A DNA stretch of 64,000 bases from Helicobacter sp. (GTDB lineage: Bacteria; Campylobacterota; Campylobacteria; Campylobacterales; Helicobacteraceae): the NCBI RefSeq assembly GCF_017502485.1, contig NZ_JAFVUX010000043.1, positions 1 to 64,000 on the forward strand, given 5' to 3'. Positions within the stretch are counted from its first letter, which is position 1; each line of letters opens with the position of its first letter. The notes under the pieces were generated by a model. It had not been told where the DNA came from. It saw nothing but the letters and a program-made list of their open reading frames with translations, and did not search any database. This document shows positions 1 through 7,963 of this stretch, piece by piece. The translations under genes were made by a program, and so were the position numbers.

Positions 1-151
1 CAATCCTTTGACTTCTTTCATACTTATTTGCGCCAATGCACCCTTTATTATCCTAGCGACATTCTTTTATGCCAATACCTTTGCCCTTATGTTTACTTGT
101 GTAGTGTTTATTATCGCCTATACTCTCTCCTACCGCCTGCTGATTCGGTAA
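1..151 (+). CDS. C-terminal fragment of a membrane protein (partial)
   Basis: An open frame enters from the left edge (codons in phase from base 2) and stops at TAA 149-151, giving about 49 residues. The product is almost wholly hydrophobic, with two probable membrane-spanning stretches separated by a short polar turn, and ends in a basic tail (SYRLLIR). The other two forward frames give less plausible peptides, so this looks like the C-terminal end of an integral membrane protein. The family cannot be named from so short a piece. The gene ends about 35 bases before the sigma-54 promoter of flgG and is therefore probably in a different transcription unit. Confidence 0.5.
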   Translation, partial: NPLTSFILICANAPFIILATFFYANTFALMFTCVVFIIAYTLSYRLLIR

Positions 152-183
152 TTTGACTAGGGTGATGGTAGGGGTGCAATTTA

Positions 184-197
184 GGAACTTTTTTTGC
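184..197 (+). promoter_or_regulatory. Sigma-54 (RpoN) promoter of flgG
   Basis: The stretch TTAGGAAC-N5-TTGCTTT carries GG at 184-185 and GC at 196-197. The second G and the C are exactly 12 bases apart, as required of a -24/-12 element. A transcript would start near base 209, about 30 bases before the flgG ATG. Flagellar rod/hook genes of Helicobacter and Campylobacter are commonly RpoN-dependent, which fits. The element also rules out the longer flgG frame that opens at 153. Confidence 0.75.
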
Positions 198-239
198 TTT
201 AATCTTTGGTGTTTAAATTTCGCGCCCAAAGGATTGAAG

Positions 240-1028
240 ATGATGCGCTCACTCTATACCGCTACCACAGGAATGCTAGGACAGCAGCTACAAATTGACA
301 CCACTTCAAATAATATCGCTAATGTCAATACTACCGGCTACAAAAAGCAAAGGGCTGAGTTTAATGATCTCTTTTATCAAACCCTGCAATACGCTGGCAC
401 AGCCACAAGCGAGACAACACTCTCCCCTACAGGCATAGAAGTGGGGCTAGGCGTGCGCCCAGGTGCTGTGCAAAAGATGTTTTCTCAAGGCAGTCCCAAA
501 GAGACAGAAAATAACCTTGATGTAGCCATTGAAGGTAAGGGCTTTTTCCAAATTCAGCTTCCAGATGGCACAATCGCCTACACAAGAGATGGGGGCTTCA
601 AACTTGATGATAATGGTAATATTGTAACAGCACAAGGCTATTTGCTCCAGCCTCAAATCACCATCCCTCAAGATGCTACGCAAATCAATATTGGTACAGA
701 TGGCACAGTAAGCGTCGTGCAGGCAAACAACGGCGTGAGTAATGTGATAGGGCAAATTGAAGTGGCAAATTTCATAAACCCAGCAGGGCTACACTCTTTG
801 GGGGATAATTTGTTTTTAAACACTAATGCTTCAGGTGATGCGATTGTAGGGGTCGCTAGCACAGAAGGCTTTGGTGCACTTAGACAGGGATTTTTAGAGC
901 TAAGTAATGTCAAGCTTGTAGAGGAGATGACAGATCTAATCACTGGGCAAAGAGCCTATGAAGCAAACTCTAAGACAATCCAAACTGCTGATGCAATGCT
1001 ACAAACGGTTAATTCCCTTAAACGCTAG
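240..1028 (+). CDS. flgG: Flagellar distal rod protein FlgG
   Basis: FlgG forms the distal rod of the flagellar basal body, crossing the periplasm to the hook. The 262-residue product matches the usual length of about 260. It opens with MMRSLYTATTGMLGQQ and the flagellar rod/hook signature SNNIANVNTTGYKKQRAEF near residues 20-40. It ends with the conserved C-terminal rod motif (VEEMTDLITGQRAYEANSK). The open frame extends upstream to 153, but the sigma-54 promoter at 184-197 places the transcript start near 209, so the ATG at 240 (or the adjacent one at 243) is the real start. No strong Shine-Dalgarno is seen beyond GGATTGAAG. The stop codon TAG lies inside a TAGAATCTA palindrome (1026-1034). 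Confidence 0.95.
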   Translation: MMRSLYTATTGMLGQQLQIDTTSNNIANVNTTGYKKQRAEFNDLFYQTLQYAGTATSETTLSPTGIEVGLGVRPGAVQKMFSQGSPKETENNLDVAIEGKGFFQIQLPDGTIAYTRDGGFKLDDNGNIVTAQGYLLQPQITIPQDATQINIGTDGTVSVVQANNGVSNVIGQIEVANFINPAGLHSLGDNLFLNTNASGDAIVGVASTEGFGALRQGFLELSNVKLVEEMTDLITGQRAYEANSKTIQTADAMLQTVNSLKR

Positions 1029-1085
1029 AATCTACTAAGATCTCCTAGCATACAGGCTTTGTGCAAGCTCTTTGCTGATGTAGTG

Positions 1086-1091
1086 TATAAT
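1086..1091 (+). promoter_or_regulatory. Probable sigma-70 type -10 box for bamD
   Basis: A perfect TATAAT sits 31 bases before the ATG at 1122, giving a predicted leader of about 24 bases with AAGGTGG as ribosome-binding site. As in other Helicobacter promoters there is no clear -35 box. The position argues against translation starting at the upstream in-frame ATG at 1059. Confidence 0.5.
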
Positions 1092-1121
1092 GCGCAAATT
1101 TTACAAGCTCTAAGGTGGTGT

Positions 1122-1775
1122 ATGCGGTTTTTTGTATTGTTGCGGTTATGTGTGGTTATCGCTGGTGCTTTGCTCTTTAGTGCGTGCGATAAGAAAGATA
1201 AAAATGAGTTCAATAAGCCTGCTATGTATTGGTATCAAAATATCGTTAAAGAAATCAAATTTGGCAATTTAGAGGGTGCGGATAATTTTTATGCATCACT
1301 ACAAAGTGAACATATCAATTCTCCCTTGTTACCAGATGCAATGCTTATCCTAGGGCAAGCTCACGCAAGAAAAGAGGAGTATCTGCTCGCAGAATTTTAC
1401 TTTGATGAGTATTTGAAACGCTTTGGCACTGCGCAAAATGCTGATTTTATCACTTACCTAAAGCTTCAAAGCCGATATTATGGGATTAAGAACTCAAGCA
1501 AAGATCAGGAGTTTTTCTCCGACACTCTCTCTGCCTTTGATAATTTTTTAGATAAATATCCTACAAGTCGATATGTGCCTTTTGTGCAGACAATGCAAGT
1601 ACGCTTTGTGTTAGGGCAAAATGAGCTAAATAAAGGCATTGTCAATGTTTATAAAAAACAAAACAAGCCAGAAGCCACGCAAAAATATCTTGATAGAATC
1701 GATGATGATTTAGAATCTAGCACACAGCCAAAAGCATCACATATCCCTTGGTATGTGCGGATGTTTAATTGGTAA
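1122..1775 (+). CDS. bamD: Outer-membrane assembly lipoprotein BamD
   Basis: BamD is the essential lipoprotein partner of BamA in the beta-barrel assembly machine of the outer membrane. The 217-residue product starts with a basic/hydrophobic signal peptide and a lipobox LLFSAC, lipidated Cys about residue 22. It continues with a helical TPR-like solenoid: repeats around YWYQNIVKEIKFGNLEGA, ILGQAHARKEEYLLAEFYFDEYLKRF and FLDKYPTSRYVPFV, the last typical of the YfiO/BamD family. A longer in-frame start at 1059 is rejected because it lies upstream of the -10 box and would bury the signal peptide. It stands between flgG and lon, reading the same way. Lon follows 23 bases downstream with its own ribosome-binding site. 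Confidence 0.88.
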   Translation: MRFFVLLRLCVVIAGALLFSACDKKDKNEFNKPAMYWYQNIVKEIKFGNLEGADNFYASLQSEHINSPLLPDAMLILGQAHARKEEYLLAEFYFDEYLKRFGTAQNADFITYLKLQSRYYGIKNSSKDQEFFSDTLSAFDNFLDKYPTSRYVPFVQTMQVRFVLGQNELNKGIVNVYKKQNKPEATQKYLDRIDDDLESSTQPKASHIPWYVRMFNW

Positions 1776-1798
1776 TTATCCATATTTAAGGAGTAAGT

Positions 1799-4267
1799 AT
1801 GCAAAACTCACAACAATTCCCAGCTACCCTACCTGTAATCATAGAAGAAGACTTTACCTACCCTTTTGCGATCGCGCCTATTTTCACCCAAGGGCAGAAG
1901 AATATCGCAGCAGCAAATGCCGCCCTAGAGCGTAATGACCTTGTGCTTGTGTGTTGTGAGAAAGCTCCAGAATTTAGCAGTGATGAAAAGATAGATTCTA
2001 GTGAGCCGTCATTTTATGATGTGGGTGTGGTATGCAAGATTTTGCGCAAGGTGTCTTTGCCTGATGGGCGCGTGAAGATTCTAGTGCAAGGAATGGCTAC
2101 GGCTAGAGTCATTGCGCTAGATACACAAGTGGATGAGATGGAATCTAGTGACTTAATCCAAGCTGTGGTTGATATTATCGAGTATCAAGACTACAACCAA
2201 GCGCGTGTGGAAGCGATGATGAAGTTTCTGCTAGAAAATGTCCAAAACTACGCCAATATCAGCCACTTCCCCCCAGAAATGCTAAAAACACTTGAAGAGA
2301 CAAATGACCCAAATCGCATCATTGATCTTGTTGCTTCTACGCTGCGTTTGAAGCCAGAAGAAACTTACAAGCTTTTTGCAAGCAACAATATTGAAGAGCG
2401 AATGATGATGCTTATTGATTTTGTAACGCAAGAAATCCAAGCCCAAAAGTTGCAAAAAGAAATCAAATCACGCGTGCATGATAAGCTTGAGCAAACAAAT
2501 CGAGAGTATTTTCTCAAAGAGCAAATGCGCCAGATCCAAAAGGAGTTAGGGATTGACAAGCAGCGCGATGAAGAACTTGATGAGTTTGCCAAAAAGCTAG
2601 AATCTATCAAGCAATTTCTCAACGAAGATGCCCACAAGGAGATCCAAAAGCAAATCAACCGCCTATCCAAGATGCACCAAGATAGTGCCGATGCAAATTT
2701 ATTGCACAACTATGTTGAGTGGGTTTTAGAAATCCCTTTTGGCAAATACGCTAAAGGCGAACTCTCTATCAAAAATGTCGCCAAGCAGCTGGACTTAGAC
2801 CACTATTCTTTAACCAAGCCAAAAGAGCGTATTATCGAGTATTTTGCTGTGCGCGAGCTACTTGCTAAAAATGCCAAAGCCCTAGCAAAATCTAAGGATT
2901 CTAACTCTAAATCAAAAAAAATCAAAGAAGAGAGCCAAAAATCAAAAGGTACTATTTTATGCTTTTATGGACCACCGGGCGTGGGGAAAACAAGCCTTGC
3001 AAATTCCATTGCCAAAGCAATTTCGCGCCCGCTTGTGCGCATAGCTTTAGGTGGGCTAGAAGATGTCAATGAGCTACGCGGACATAGGCGCACTTACATT
3101 GGTGCTATGCCCGGGCGCATTGTGCAAGGACTCATTGAAGCAAAAGAGATGAACCCAGTGGTCGTGCTTGATGAGATCGATAAAATTGCGCGTGGCGTCA
3201 GAGGCGATCCTACAAGTGTGCTCCTAGAGATTTTAGATCCAGAGCAAAATGTAGAATTCCGTGATTATTACACAAATTTCAGCATTGACTTATCGCAAGT
3301 GATTTTTATAGCCACTGCAAATGACATTGCGCAAATCCCAGCACCATTGCGTGATCGTATGGAGTTTATCCCCATCTCTAGCTACACTCCGCAGGAAAAA
3401 GAGCAAATCGCGAATAAATACCTAATCCCTCAAGAGCTTACAAAGCATGGGCTTAGTGAGAAGCAAATCCAATTTACTAAAGAAGGCGTGCGCGTGCTAA
3501 TAGAGCGATACACACGCGAAGCAGGCGTGCGATCGCTACGACGGCAAATTTCTACAATTTTGCGAAAAGTCGCTACGAAAGTGCTACAAGATGGCGATGA
3601 ATTTAAGCCCATCAAGCTTACGCCAAAGCAGATTCCAAACTTCCTAGACAAAGTGGTCTTTGAGATTGAGCAATCAAGTAAGAGAGCGCGCGTGGGCATT
3701 ATTAATGGACTTGCTTGGACAAGTGTAGGTGGTGATGTGCTAAAAATTGAAGCCATAAAACTTAGAGGTAAAGGCGAGCTAAAGCTTACAGGAAGCTTGG
3801 GTGATGTGATGAAAGAGTCCGCGCAAATCGCACATTCTGTGGTAAAGGTGTTGCTTGATAATGGCAAGCTAGATTTTAGCTCACTAGCAAAGTCTAAGTC
3901 CAAAGAGCCTATTTATAATCAATACAACATCCATCTCCACCTCCCAGAGGGAGCTACGCCAAAAGATGGTCCAAGTGCGGGGATTGCTATGGCTTGTGTG
4001 ATTGCATCAATCCTTTGTGAAAAGCCAATAAGTGGCGAAATCGCTATGACAGGCGAGCTAACGCTAGCAGGCGATGTCTTGCAAATTGGCGGATTGAAAG
4101 AAAAGCTCATCGCCGCGCACAAAGCTGGGATCAAGCGCGCTCTAATCCCAGCTAAAAACTATGAACGAGATCTAAAAGAAATCCCACAAGAAGTGCTAGA
4201 GAGTATGAAGGTTGTCCCTGTGCAGACGATAAAAGATGTGTTTGTTGAAGTATTTGGGCGTAGCTAG
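1799..4267 (+). CDS. lon: ATP-dependent Lon protease
   Basis: Lon is the cytosolic AAA+ serine protease that degrades damaged and selected regulatory proteins. The 822-residue product has the full bacterial architecture. There is a LON substrate-binding N-terminal domain (about 1-200), a coiled-coil linker (about 200-290), an AAA module with Walker A GPPGVGKT at 391-398 and Walker B VVVLDEIDK near 455, and a C-terminal protease domain. The catalytic Ser is at 726 (DGPSAG) and the catalytic Lys at 769 (LKEK). A low-complexity lysine/serine insert precedes Walker A (about 360-385, KDSNSKSKKIKEESQKSK); it sits between the coiled coil and the ATPase and is longer than usual. AAGGAG lies 5 bases before the ATG. 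Confidence 0.97.
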   Translation: MQNSQQFPATLPVIIEEDFTYPFAIAPIFTQGQKNIAAANAALERNDLVLVCCEKAPEFSSDEKIDSSEPSFYDVGVVCKILRKVSLPDGRVKILVQGMATARVIALDTQVDEMESSDLIQAVVDIIEYQDYNQARVEAMMKFLLENVQNYANISHFPPEMLKTLEETNDPNRIIDLVASTLRLKPEETYKLFASNNIEERMMMLIDFVTQEIQAQKLQKEIKSRVHDKLEQTNREYFLKEQMRQIQKELGIDKQRDEELDEFAKKLESIKQFLNEDAHKEIQKQINRLSKMHQDSADANLLHNYVEWVLEIPFGKYAKGELSIKNVAKQLDLDHYSLTKPKERIIEYFAVRELLAKNAKALAKSKDSNSKSKKIKEESQKSKGTILCFYGPPGVGKTSLANSIAKAISRPLVRIALGGLEDVNELRGHRRTYIGAMPGRIVQGLIEAKEMNPVVVLDEIDKIARGVRGDPTSVLLEILDPEQNVEFRDYYTNFSIDLSQVIFIATANDIAQIPAPLRDRMEFIPISSYTPQEKEQIANKYLIPQELTKHGLSEKQIQFTKEGVRVLIERYTREAGVRSLRRQISTILRKVATKVLQDGDEFKPIKLTPKQIPNFLDKVVFEIEQSSKRARVGIINGLAWTSVGGDVLKIEAIKLRGKGELKLTGSLGDVMKESAQIAHSVVKVLLDNGKLDFSSLAKSKSKEPIYNQYNIHLHLPEGATPKDGPSAGIAMACVIASILCEKPISGEIAMTGELTLAGDVLQIGGLKEKLIAAHKAGIKRALIPAKNYERDLKEIPQEVLESMKVVPVQTIKDVFVEVFGRS

Positions 4268-4294
4268 CTGACATAGCCGTTTATATAAATATTA

Positions 4295-4300
4295 TATAAT
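4295..4300 (+). promoter_or_regulatory. Probable -10 box for the Bax-inhibitor-1 family gene
   Basis: TATATAAT in a very A/T-rich stretch between lon and the next gene gives a TATAAT 31 bases before the ATG at 4332. AAGGAG at about 4321-4326 is the ribosome-binding site. No rho-independent terminator for lon is visible in the same 64-base gap. Confidence 0.45.
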
Positions 4301-4331
4301 TCCAACACATTTCATCAATTAAGGAGATAAA

Positions 4332-5036
4332 ATGGGACTTTATGATAGAAATTATACAAATGATACAAGCAGTATCGATGCTACTACTGAATATGCAGCA
4401 GCACAGGATAGCGCGCTTGTGAAATTTGTCAAATTGACTTATATTTTCTTTGGAGCAAGTTTATTTTTTGCCTTCGTTGGGGCGGTGATTGGCTTTTACA
4501 ATCTTCAACTTGTCTATGAAAATCGTATGATTCTCTTTGTAGCTGAGATTGCAGCACTCTTTGGGCTTATGTTTTCTCGCTCAAAGCCCGGACTTAATAT
4601 CGCAATGCTCTTTATCTTTACCACACTTACAGGTTTGGTGGCTACTCCGCTTGTAGCAATGGTAGCAGCAAAGGCAGGAGCCGGAGCTGTGGTAATGGCA
4701 TTTGCAATGACGACAATAATCTTTGGTGTGATGAGCATTTTTGGTATTAGAACACGCAAAGACTTGGCAAGTATGGGCAAAATGCTTTTTATTGCTTTGA
4801 TTGTTGTGATCGCTTGCTCGGTTATCAATCTTTTTTTCCTTGAAAGCTCTATGTTTCAAGTGCTGATTTCAAGTGCGACAGCTATTCTTTTTAGTATATA
4901 TGTTGCTTATGATACGCAAAACATTATCCGCGGGCTTTATACAAGTCCAGTAGATGCGGCTATTAGCCTATATCTTGACTTCTATAATATCTTTATGAGT
5001 CTTCTATCTCTTATTGGTCTTTCTAGCAAAGACTAG
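4332..5036 (+). CDS. Bax inhibitor-1 / YccA family membrane protein
   Basis: This 234-residue inner-membrane protein has a short polar N-terminus (MGLYDRNYTND) followed by seven hydrophobic segments, the size and layout of the BI-1/YccA/YbhL family. Near the C-terminus it carries the characteristic VAYDTQNI...ISLYLDFYNIFMSLLSL segment with the paired acidic residues that form the pH sensor/gate in characterised members. H. pylori HP0920 is the likely counterpart. In E. coli, YccA modulates the FtsH protease and other members act as calcium leak channels. The exact role here is unknown. Standing directly after lon is suggestive of protein quality control but is only context. It ends about 90 bases before the convergent DUF815 gene. 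Confidence 0.88.
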   Translation: MGLYDRNYTNDTSSIDATTEYAAAQDSALVKFVKLTYIFFGASLFFAFVGAVIGFYNLQLVYENRMILFVAEIAALFGLMFSRSKPGLNIAMLFIFTTLTGLVATPLVAMVAAKAGAGAVVMAFAMTTIIFGVMSIFGIRTRKDLASMGKMLFIALIVVIACSVINLFFLESSMFQVLISSATAILFSIYVAYDTQNIIRGLYTSPVDAAISLYLDFYNIFMSLLSLIGLSSKD

Positions 5037-5127
5037 TAAGAATATGGAGGGGCTATTATTTAGAATCCATTTTGCTTGTCGTTACGAGATTTTGCTTAGA
5101 TTCTACTAGCTTTTGCTCTGCGTGTTT

Positions 5128-5934
5128 TTATATGCTGTTATTGCGCCATGCTGTAGCAAATTCTTCGGCTATGCGTGCGTTTCTTCCACCTATTTTGGTA
5201 GCGAAGTTTAGCGCGCTTTGTCGCGATGTGCTAGACTCTTCTAAAAAGCTTTTATCATCTAAGATGTGCGCGATATGCTCTAAGTATTCTTGCATACCAA
5301 TATCATAGAATCCAATTTGTAATCCAAATCGCTCGCTTAATGCCAGCTCTTCTTGAATTATTTCATTGCTTGGGGTGAGATTCCCAGCGTGTAAAGAGCT
5401 AGATTCTAGTAGTCTGCGGAGATTAGAAGTAGCATAGAGCAGGATATTGCTAGCACTTGCTTCAAGTGAGCCTTGCAGAGTGCTCTTTAGGCTTTTGTAG
5501 GTTGGGTCTTCTTGGGAGAATGATAGATCATCGCAGAAAATGATAAAACGATAAGGCAGGTCGCGCAAGCTATCAAACACTAGAGGTAATAGGCAAATAT
5601 CCTTACTATCAAGCTCAAGTACGCGCAAAGGTGAGTTAGAATCTAGTAGATGAGGGAGCAAGGTAGCCTTGATCAGTGAGCTTTTCCCACAGCCTCTAGC
5701 ACCAAATAACAGTGCGTGTAATGCCTGCTTTCCAGCCAAAAATGCATTTGTGTTTTCTTGTAGTACTCTAGCTTGGCTCTCAATGCCAAAAAGCCTAGGC
5801 ATCTCTCCAAAATCCGTAATTGTTCGGAGGCAAAACTCTCCTGCAAAGACTCGGATTATGTAGGCTCTATGTGCGTGCCACTCTGTGTTTCCCAGTAGCT
5901 TAAAGGGTGAGTTTGTGAGAGATGTTAGACTCAT
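5128..5934 (-). CDS. DUF815 family AAA-type ATPase
   Basis: The 268-residue product has a Walker A motif GARGCGKSS near residues 77-85 and a Walker B-like FIIFCDDLSF near 130. An arginine-rich TSNLRRLLES stretch after it resembles the sensor-1/arginine region of the DUF815 ATPases, which are conserved but uncharacterised. No signal peptide or membrane segment is seen, so it should be cytosolic. Its ATG overlaps the TGA stop of the upstream csd4 (ATGA), so translation is very probably coupled to that of csd4. Expression would then depend on the csd4 poly-G tract being in frame. Function is unknown. The overlap suggests a link to the envelope enzyme, perhaps in its regulation, but this is inference. 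Confidence 0.75.
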   Translation of the reverse strand: MSLTSLTNSPFKLLGNTEWHAHRAYIIRVFAGEFCLRTITDFGEMPRLFGIESQARVLQENTNAFLAGKQALHALLFGARGCGKSSLIKATLLPHLLDSNSPLRVLELDSKDICLLPLVFDSLRDLPYRFIIFCDDLSFSQEDPTYKSLKSTLQGSLEASASNILLYATSNLRRLLESSSLHAGNLTPSNEIIQEELALSERFGLQIGFYDIGMQEYLEHIAHILDDKSFLEESSTSRQSALNFATKIGGRNARIAEEFATAWRNNSI

Positions 5935-7889
5935 TGCCCACTCTTATCGACAAACTCAAGCAATATCATACCGCCGAAGTATTCTTTATAGCCTTGAGTT
6001 TTGAGTTTTTGTGCGCTTGGGCGTGGCTGCTTGGTACTAGTGCTTGGCGCACTAGAATCTAGCGGTGCAAGCAAGCTTGCAAGGATATAGCCATTAACAT
6101 CGCGTTTCGTGCTATTGGCACCATAGACATAGTGAATTTGCGCCCATTGATTGTGCGCAGAATCTAGCCCTGCCTTAGTGGTACGCACCTCCATTATCCG
6201 CCCACGCGGGGCTTTTGCTACGATTGTAGCACTAGTGCTTGGCTCAGCGCGGATATGGGCTAGATTGACTCTTACTTGAGCAAGTTTGGAGCTATCGTTT
6301 GGCTTGGTAAGGCTTGCAAGGATATAGCCTACAATCTCGCGCTCCTGTGTGCCATTTGTATAAATGTAGCGCACCTTAAGCCATTTCCCATGTGGAGATT
6401 CTATGTTTTCTAGGACTTCTAGTTCTTTCCCCCAGCGCACCATACCAGCGATACTAGAATCTACCCCTGCGCCTGTGCGGATATTGGCTAGACTTACGCT
6501 CACACGCACACTTGAAGAAGCCAAGTCCCCAGCACTTGTGGAGCTAGAATCTACCTTTGGCGTGTTGCTAGATTCTAGTGTATTGGGGCTCTCTTCTGTG
6601 CCTAACTTCTCTTGGATATAGACTTCTGTGCGATAGAGCTTACCGGCTACATCAAGGCTTGCGCTTGGGTTTAGTGAAGCTTTTGTAATATGGCTAGAAT
6701 CCCCCCCCCCTATAAGCCCAACGACCTGCAAGCGTGCTTGGCGGTTGTCATCAAGCACTATGGTGTTAGGCAGACTTATCTCGCGCGCTATTTGCACACG
6801 CTCTCCTAGCGCGATCTTGCGCGTTTGCTTATCAATCGTGGCTTCTAGTGGGGCAAGTGATCCTTGGTAGAAGTCAATGCGCTTTGGGAGAATCTTTGTC
6901 ATCACATTGTTACCGTATTTTAGGGTTAGAGAGCCATCTCTTGGTAGAAGCCCTAGAATCTTGTTGCTTGAAGTGATGGTGATTTCACTAGCTCTTTTGC
7001 CTTTGGGGATAGGGAAGTTTGCAAGTGGGGTGCGCAAGCCAAAGAGTGGCATTTCAGGGAGATTCTCAAGCCTAAAGGTTTGGGAGTGATCCTTGATGGC
7101 TTTTTGCACATTTTGTGGTGAAAGTGTGAAATCTCGCTCAAACTCTATACCCATTTGTGTGAGAAGCGCATCGATGGCGAGTAGGTGGTAATACACGCGC
7201 TGGGCGACATTAAGCTCCTTGCTTGCTTCATTGGCATAGCCGGGCTTGCCCTGATTGATCGCATAAAATGTCAGGGCTTTTTGCATTTCTTTGTCTTTTT
7301 CAGCAGTTTGGGTATTGTGCAAATGATAGCGATGGATTGGGGCTAAGAGATGGGCATTGATATGTGCGATCATCGCGTTTGCGATAGATTCTAGTGCGCC
7401 ATATTTCGCGCCTTCTAGTGTAGCTTGATCAATGACCGTGCAGTTCCCCCAGCGATTTGGATTAGCAAGCACACTTTCAAAGTTTGGGCGATAGTATCCA
7501 CTCCCATCGTGTAAATGCAGTACCGCTTCTACTTGATTTTCTTTAATGACACTTTTGATATGCTCTATAAGCGGTTTTTCTGGGTCATTTGGGTCAATGG
7601 TTGCAAATTTGCGATTCATATCATCATAGATTCCACGATGGTTAAGTAGCATAGAGTGTGGGTTTAGCACAGGGACTATCCAAACACTACCGTTTTTAAT
7701 TGTGTAGTGATTGAGAAAAATATTTGTTGCGTTAAATCCACCGGGCTCATCACCTTGTATCCCACCGATGATAAGTAGTGTAGGGGACTTTGAGACTTCT
7801 TTTTTGATCACTTCAAAGTCAATAGGGTGCAGTGACACTGCACCAAGCAAACCTGCCAAGCAAGCCCATAGCCAAATAAATCGCATCAT
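5931..7889 (-). CDS. csd4: Csd4-type M14 D,L-carboxypeptidase with added SH3b domains
   Basis: Csd4 (H. pylori) and Pgp1 (C. jejuni) trim uncrosslinked peptidoglycan tripeptides to dipeptides in the periplasm and are needed for helical shape. A signal peptide covers about residues 1-20. The zinc site is the unusual Csd4 one: Gln45 and Glu48 in GGIQGDEPGG and His127 in LHLHDG. Known Csd4 is about 440 residues, but this protein has 652. Two bacterial SH3 domains are added, at about 461-527 and 537-610, each ending in GYILASL. They are joined by Ser-rich linkers, with a tail GYKEYFGGMILLEF. Codons 394-396 are a G10 tract; both slipped frames stop within ten codons. The second ATG (7886) is better spaced from AAGGAC than the first. 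Confidence 0.9.
   Translation of the reverse strand: MMRFIWLWACLAGLLGAVSLHPIDFEVIKKEVSKSPTLLIIGGIQGDEPGGFNATNIFLNHYTIKNGSVWIVPVLNPHSMLLNHRGIYDDMNRKFATIDPNDPEKPLIEHIKSVIKENQVEAVLHLHDGSGYYRPNFESVLANPNRWGNCTVIDQATLEGAKYGALESIANAMIAHINAHLLAPIHRYHLHNTQTAEKDKEMQKALTFYAINQGKPGYANEASKELNVAQRVYYHLLAIDALLTQMGIEFERDFTLSPQNVQKAIKDHSQTFRLENLPEMPLFGLRTPLANFPIPKGKRASEITITSSNKILGLLPRDGSLTLKYGNNVMTKILPKRIDFYQGSLAPLEATIDKQTRKIALGERVQIAREISLPNTIVLDDNRQARLQVVGLIGGGDSSHITKASLNPSASLDVAGKLYRTEVYIQEKLGTEESPNTLESSNTPKVDSSSTSAGDLASSSVRVSVSLANIRTGAGVDSSIAGMVRWGKELEVLENIESPHGKWLKVRYIYTNGTQEREIVGYILASLTKPNDSSKLAQVRVNLAHIRAEPSTSATIVAKAPRGRIMEVRTTKAGLDSAHNQWAQIHYVYGANSTKRDVNGYILASLLAPLDSSAPSTSTKQPRPSAQKLKTQGYKEYFGGMILLEFVDKSGQ
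6701..6710 (-). repeat. Poly-G (G10) tract inside csd4, candidate phase-variation switch
   Basis: Ten consecutive C on the plus strand are ten G on the coding strand, encoding Gly394-Gly396 plus the first base of Asp397. With eleven G the frame reads GGA TTC TAG and stops at once. With nine G it reads nine further codons and then TAA. The in-frame length seen here gives the full 652-residue protein. No other homopolymer of ten was noticed in the window. Confidence 0.85.
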
Positions 7890-7913
7890 TGTCCTTATGA
7901 AAAAATAGCCCTA

Positions 7914-7919
7914 ATTATA
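7914..7919 (-). promoter_or_regulatory. Probable -10 box for csd4 and the DUF815 gene
   Basis: On the minus strand TATAAT (read from 7919 to 7914) lies about 24 bases before the csd4 start. It is divergent from the sigma-54 promoter of the neighbouring flagellar gene, so the two transcription units of this gap use different sigma factors. Confidence 0.5.
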
Positions 7920-7963
7920 ACAAAATCTTACAAAGGTAGCCCCAGACAGCTACAACACTTTAG

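Noticed and set aside
153-239. Longer N-terminus of FlgG (start at 153)
   Set aside because: The sigma-54 promoter places the transcript start near 209, and the additional residues are not part of any known FlgG.
1059-1121. Longer N-terminus of BamD (start at 1059)
   Set aside because: It begins upstream of the -10 box and puts a non-signal segment before the lipoprotein signal.
2365-3903. Long antisense open frames inside lon
   Set aside because: They oppose a fully conserved gene, have no ribosome-binding sites and encode low-complexity Ser/Phe-rich peptides.
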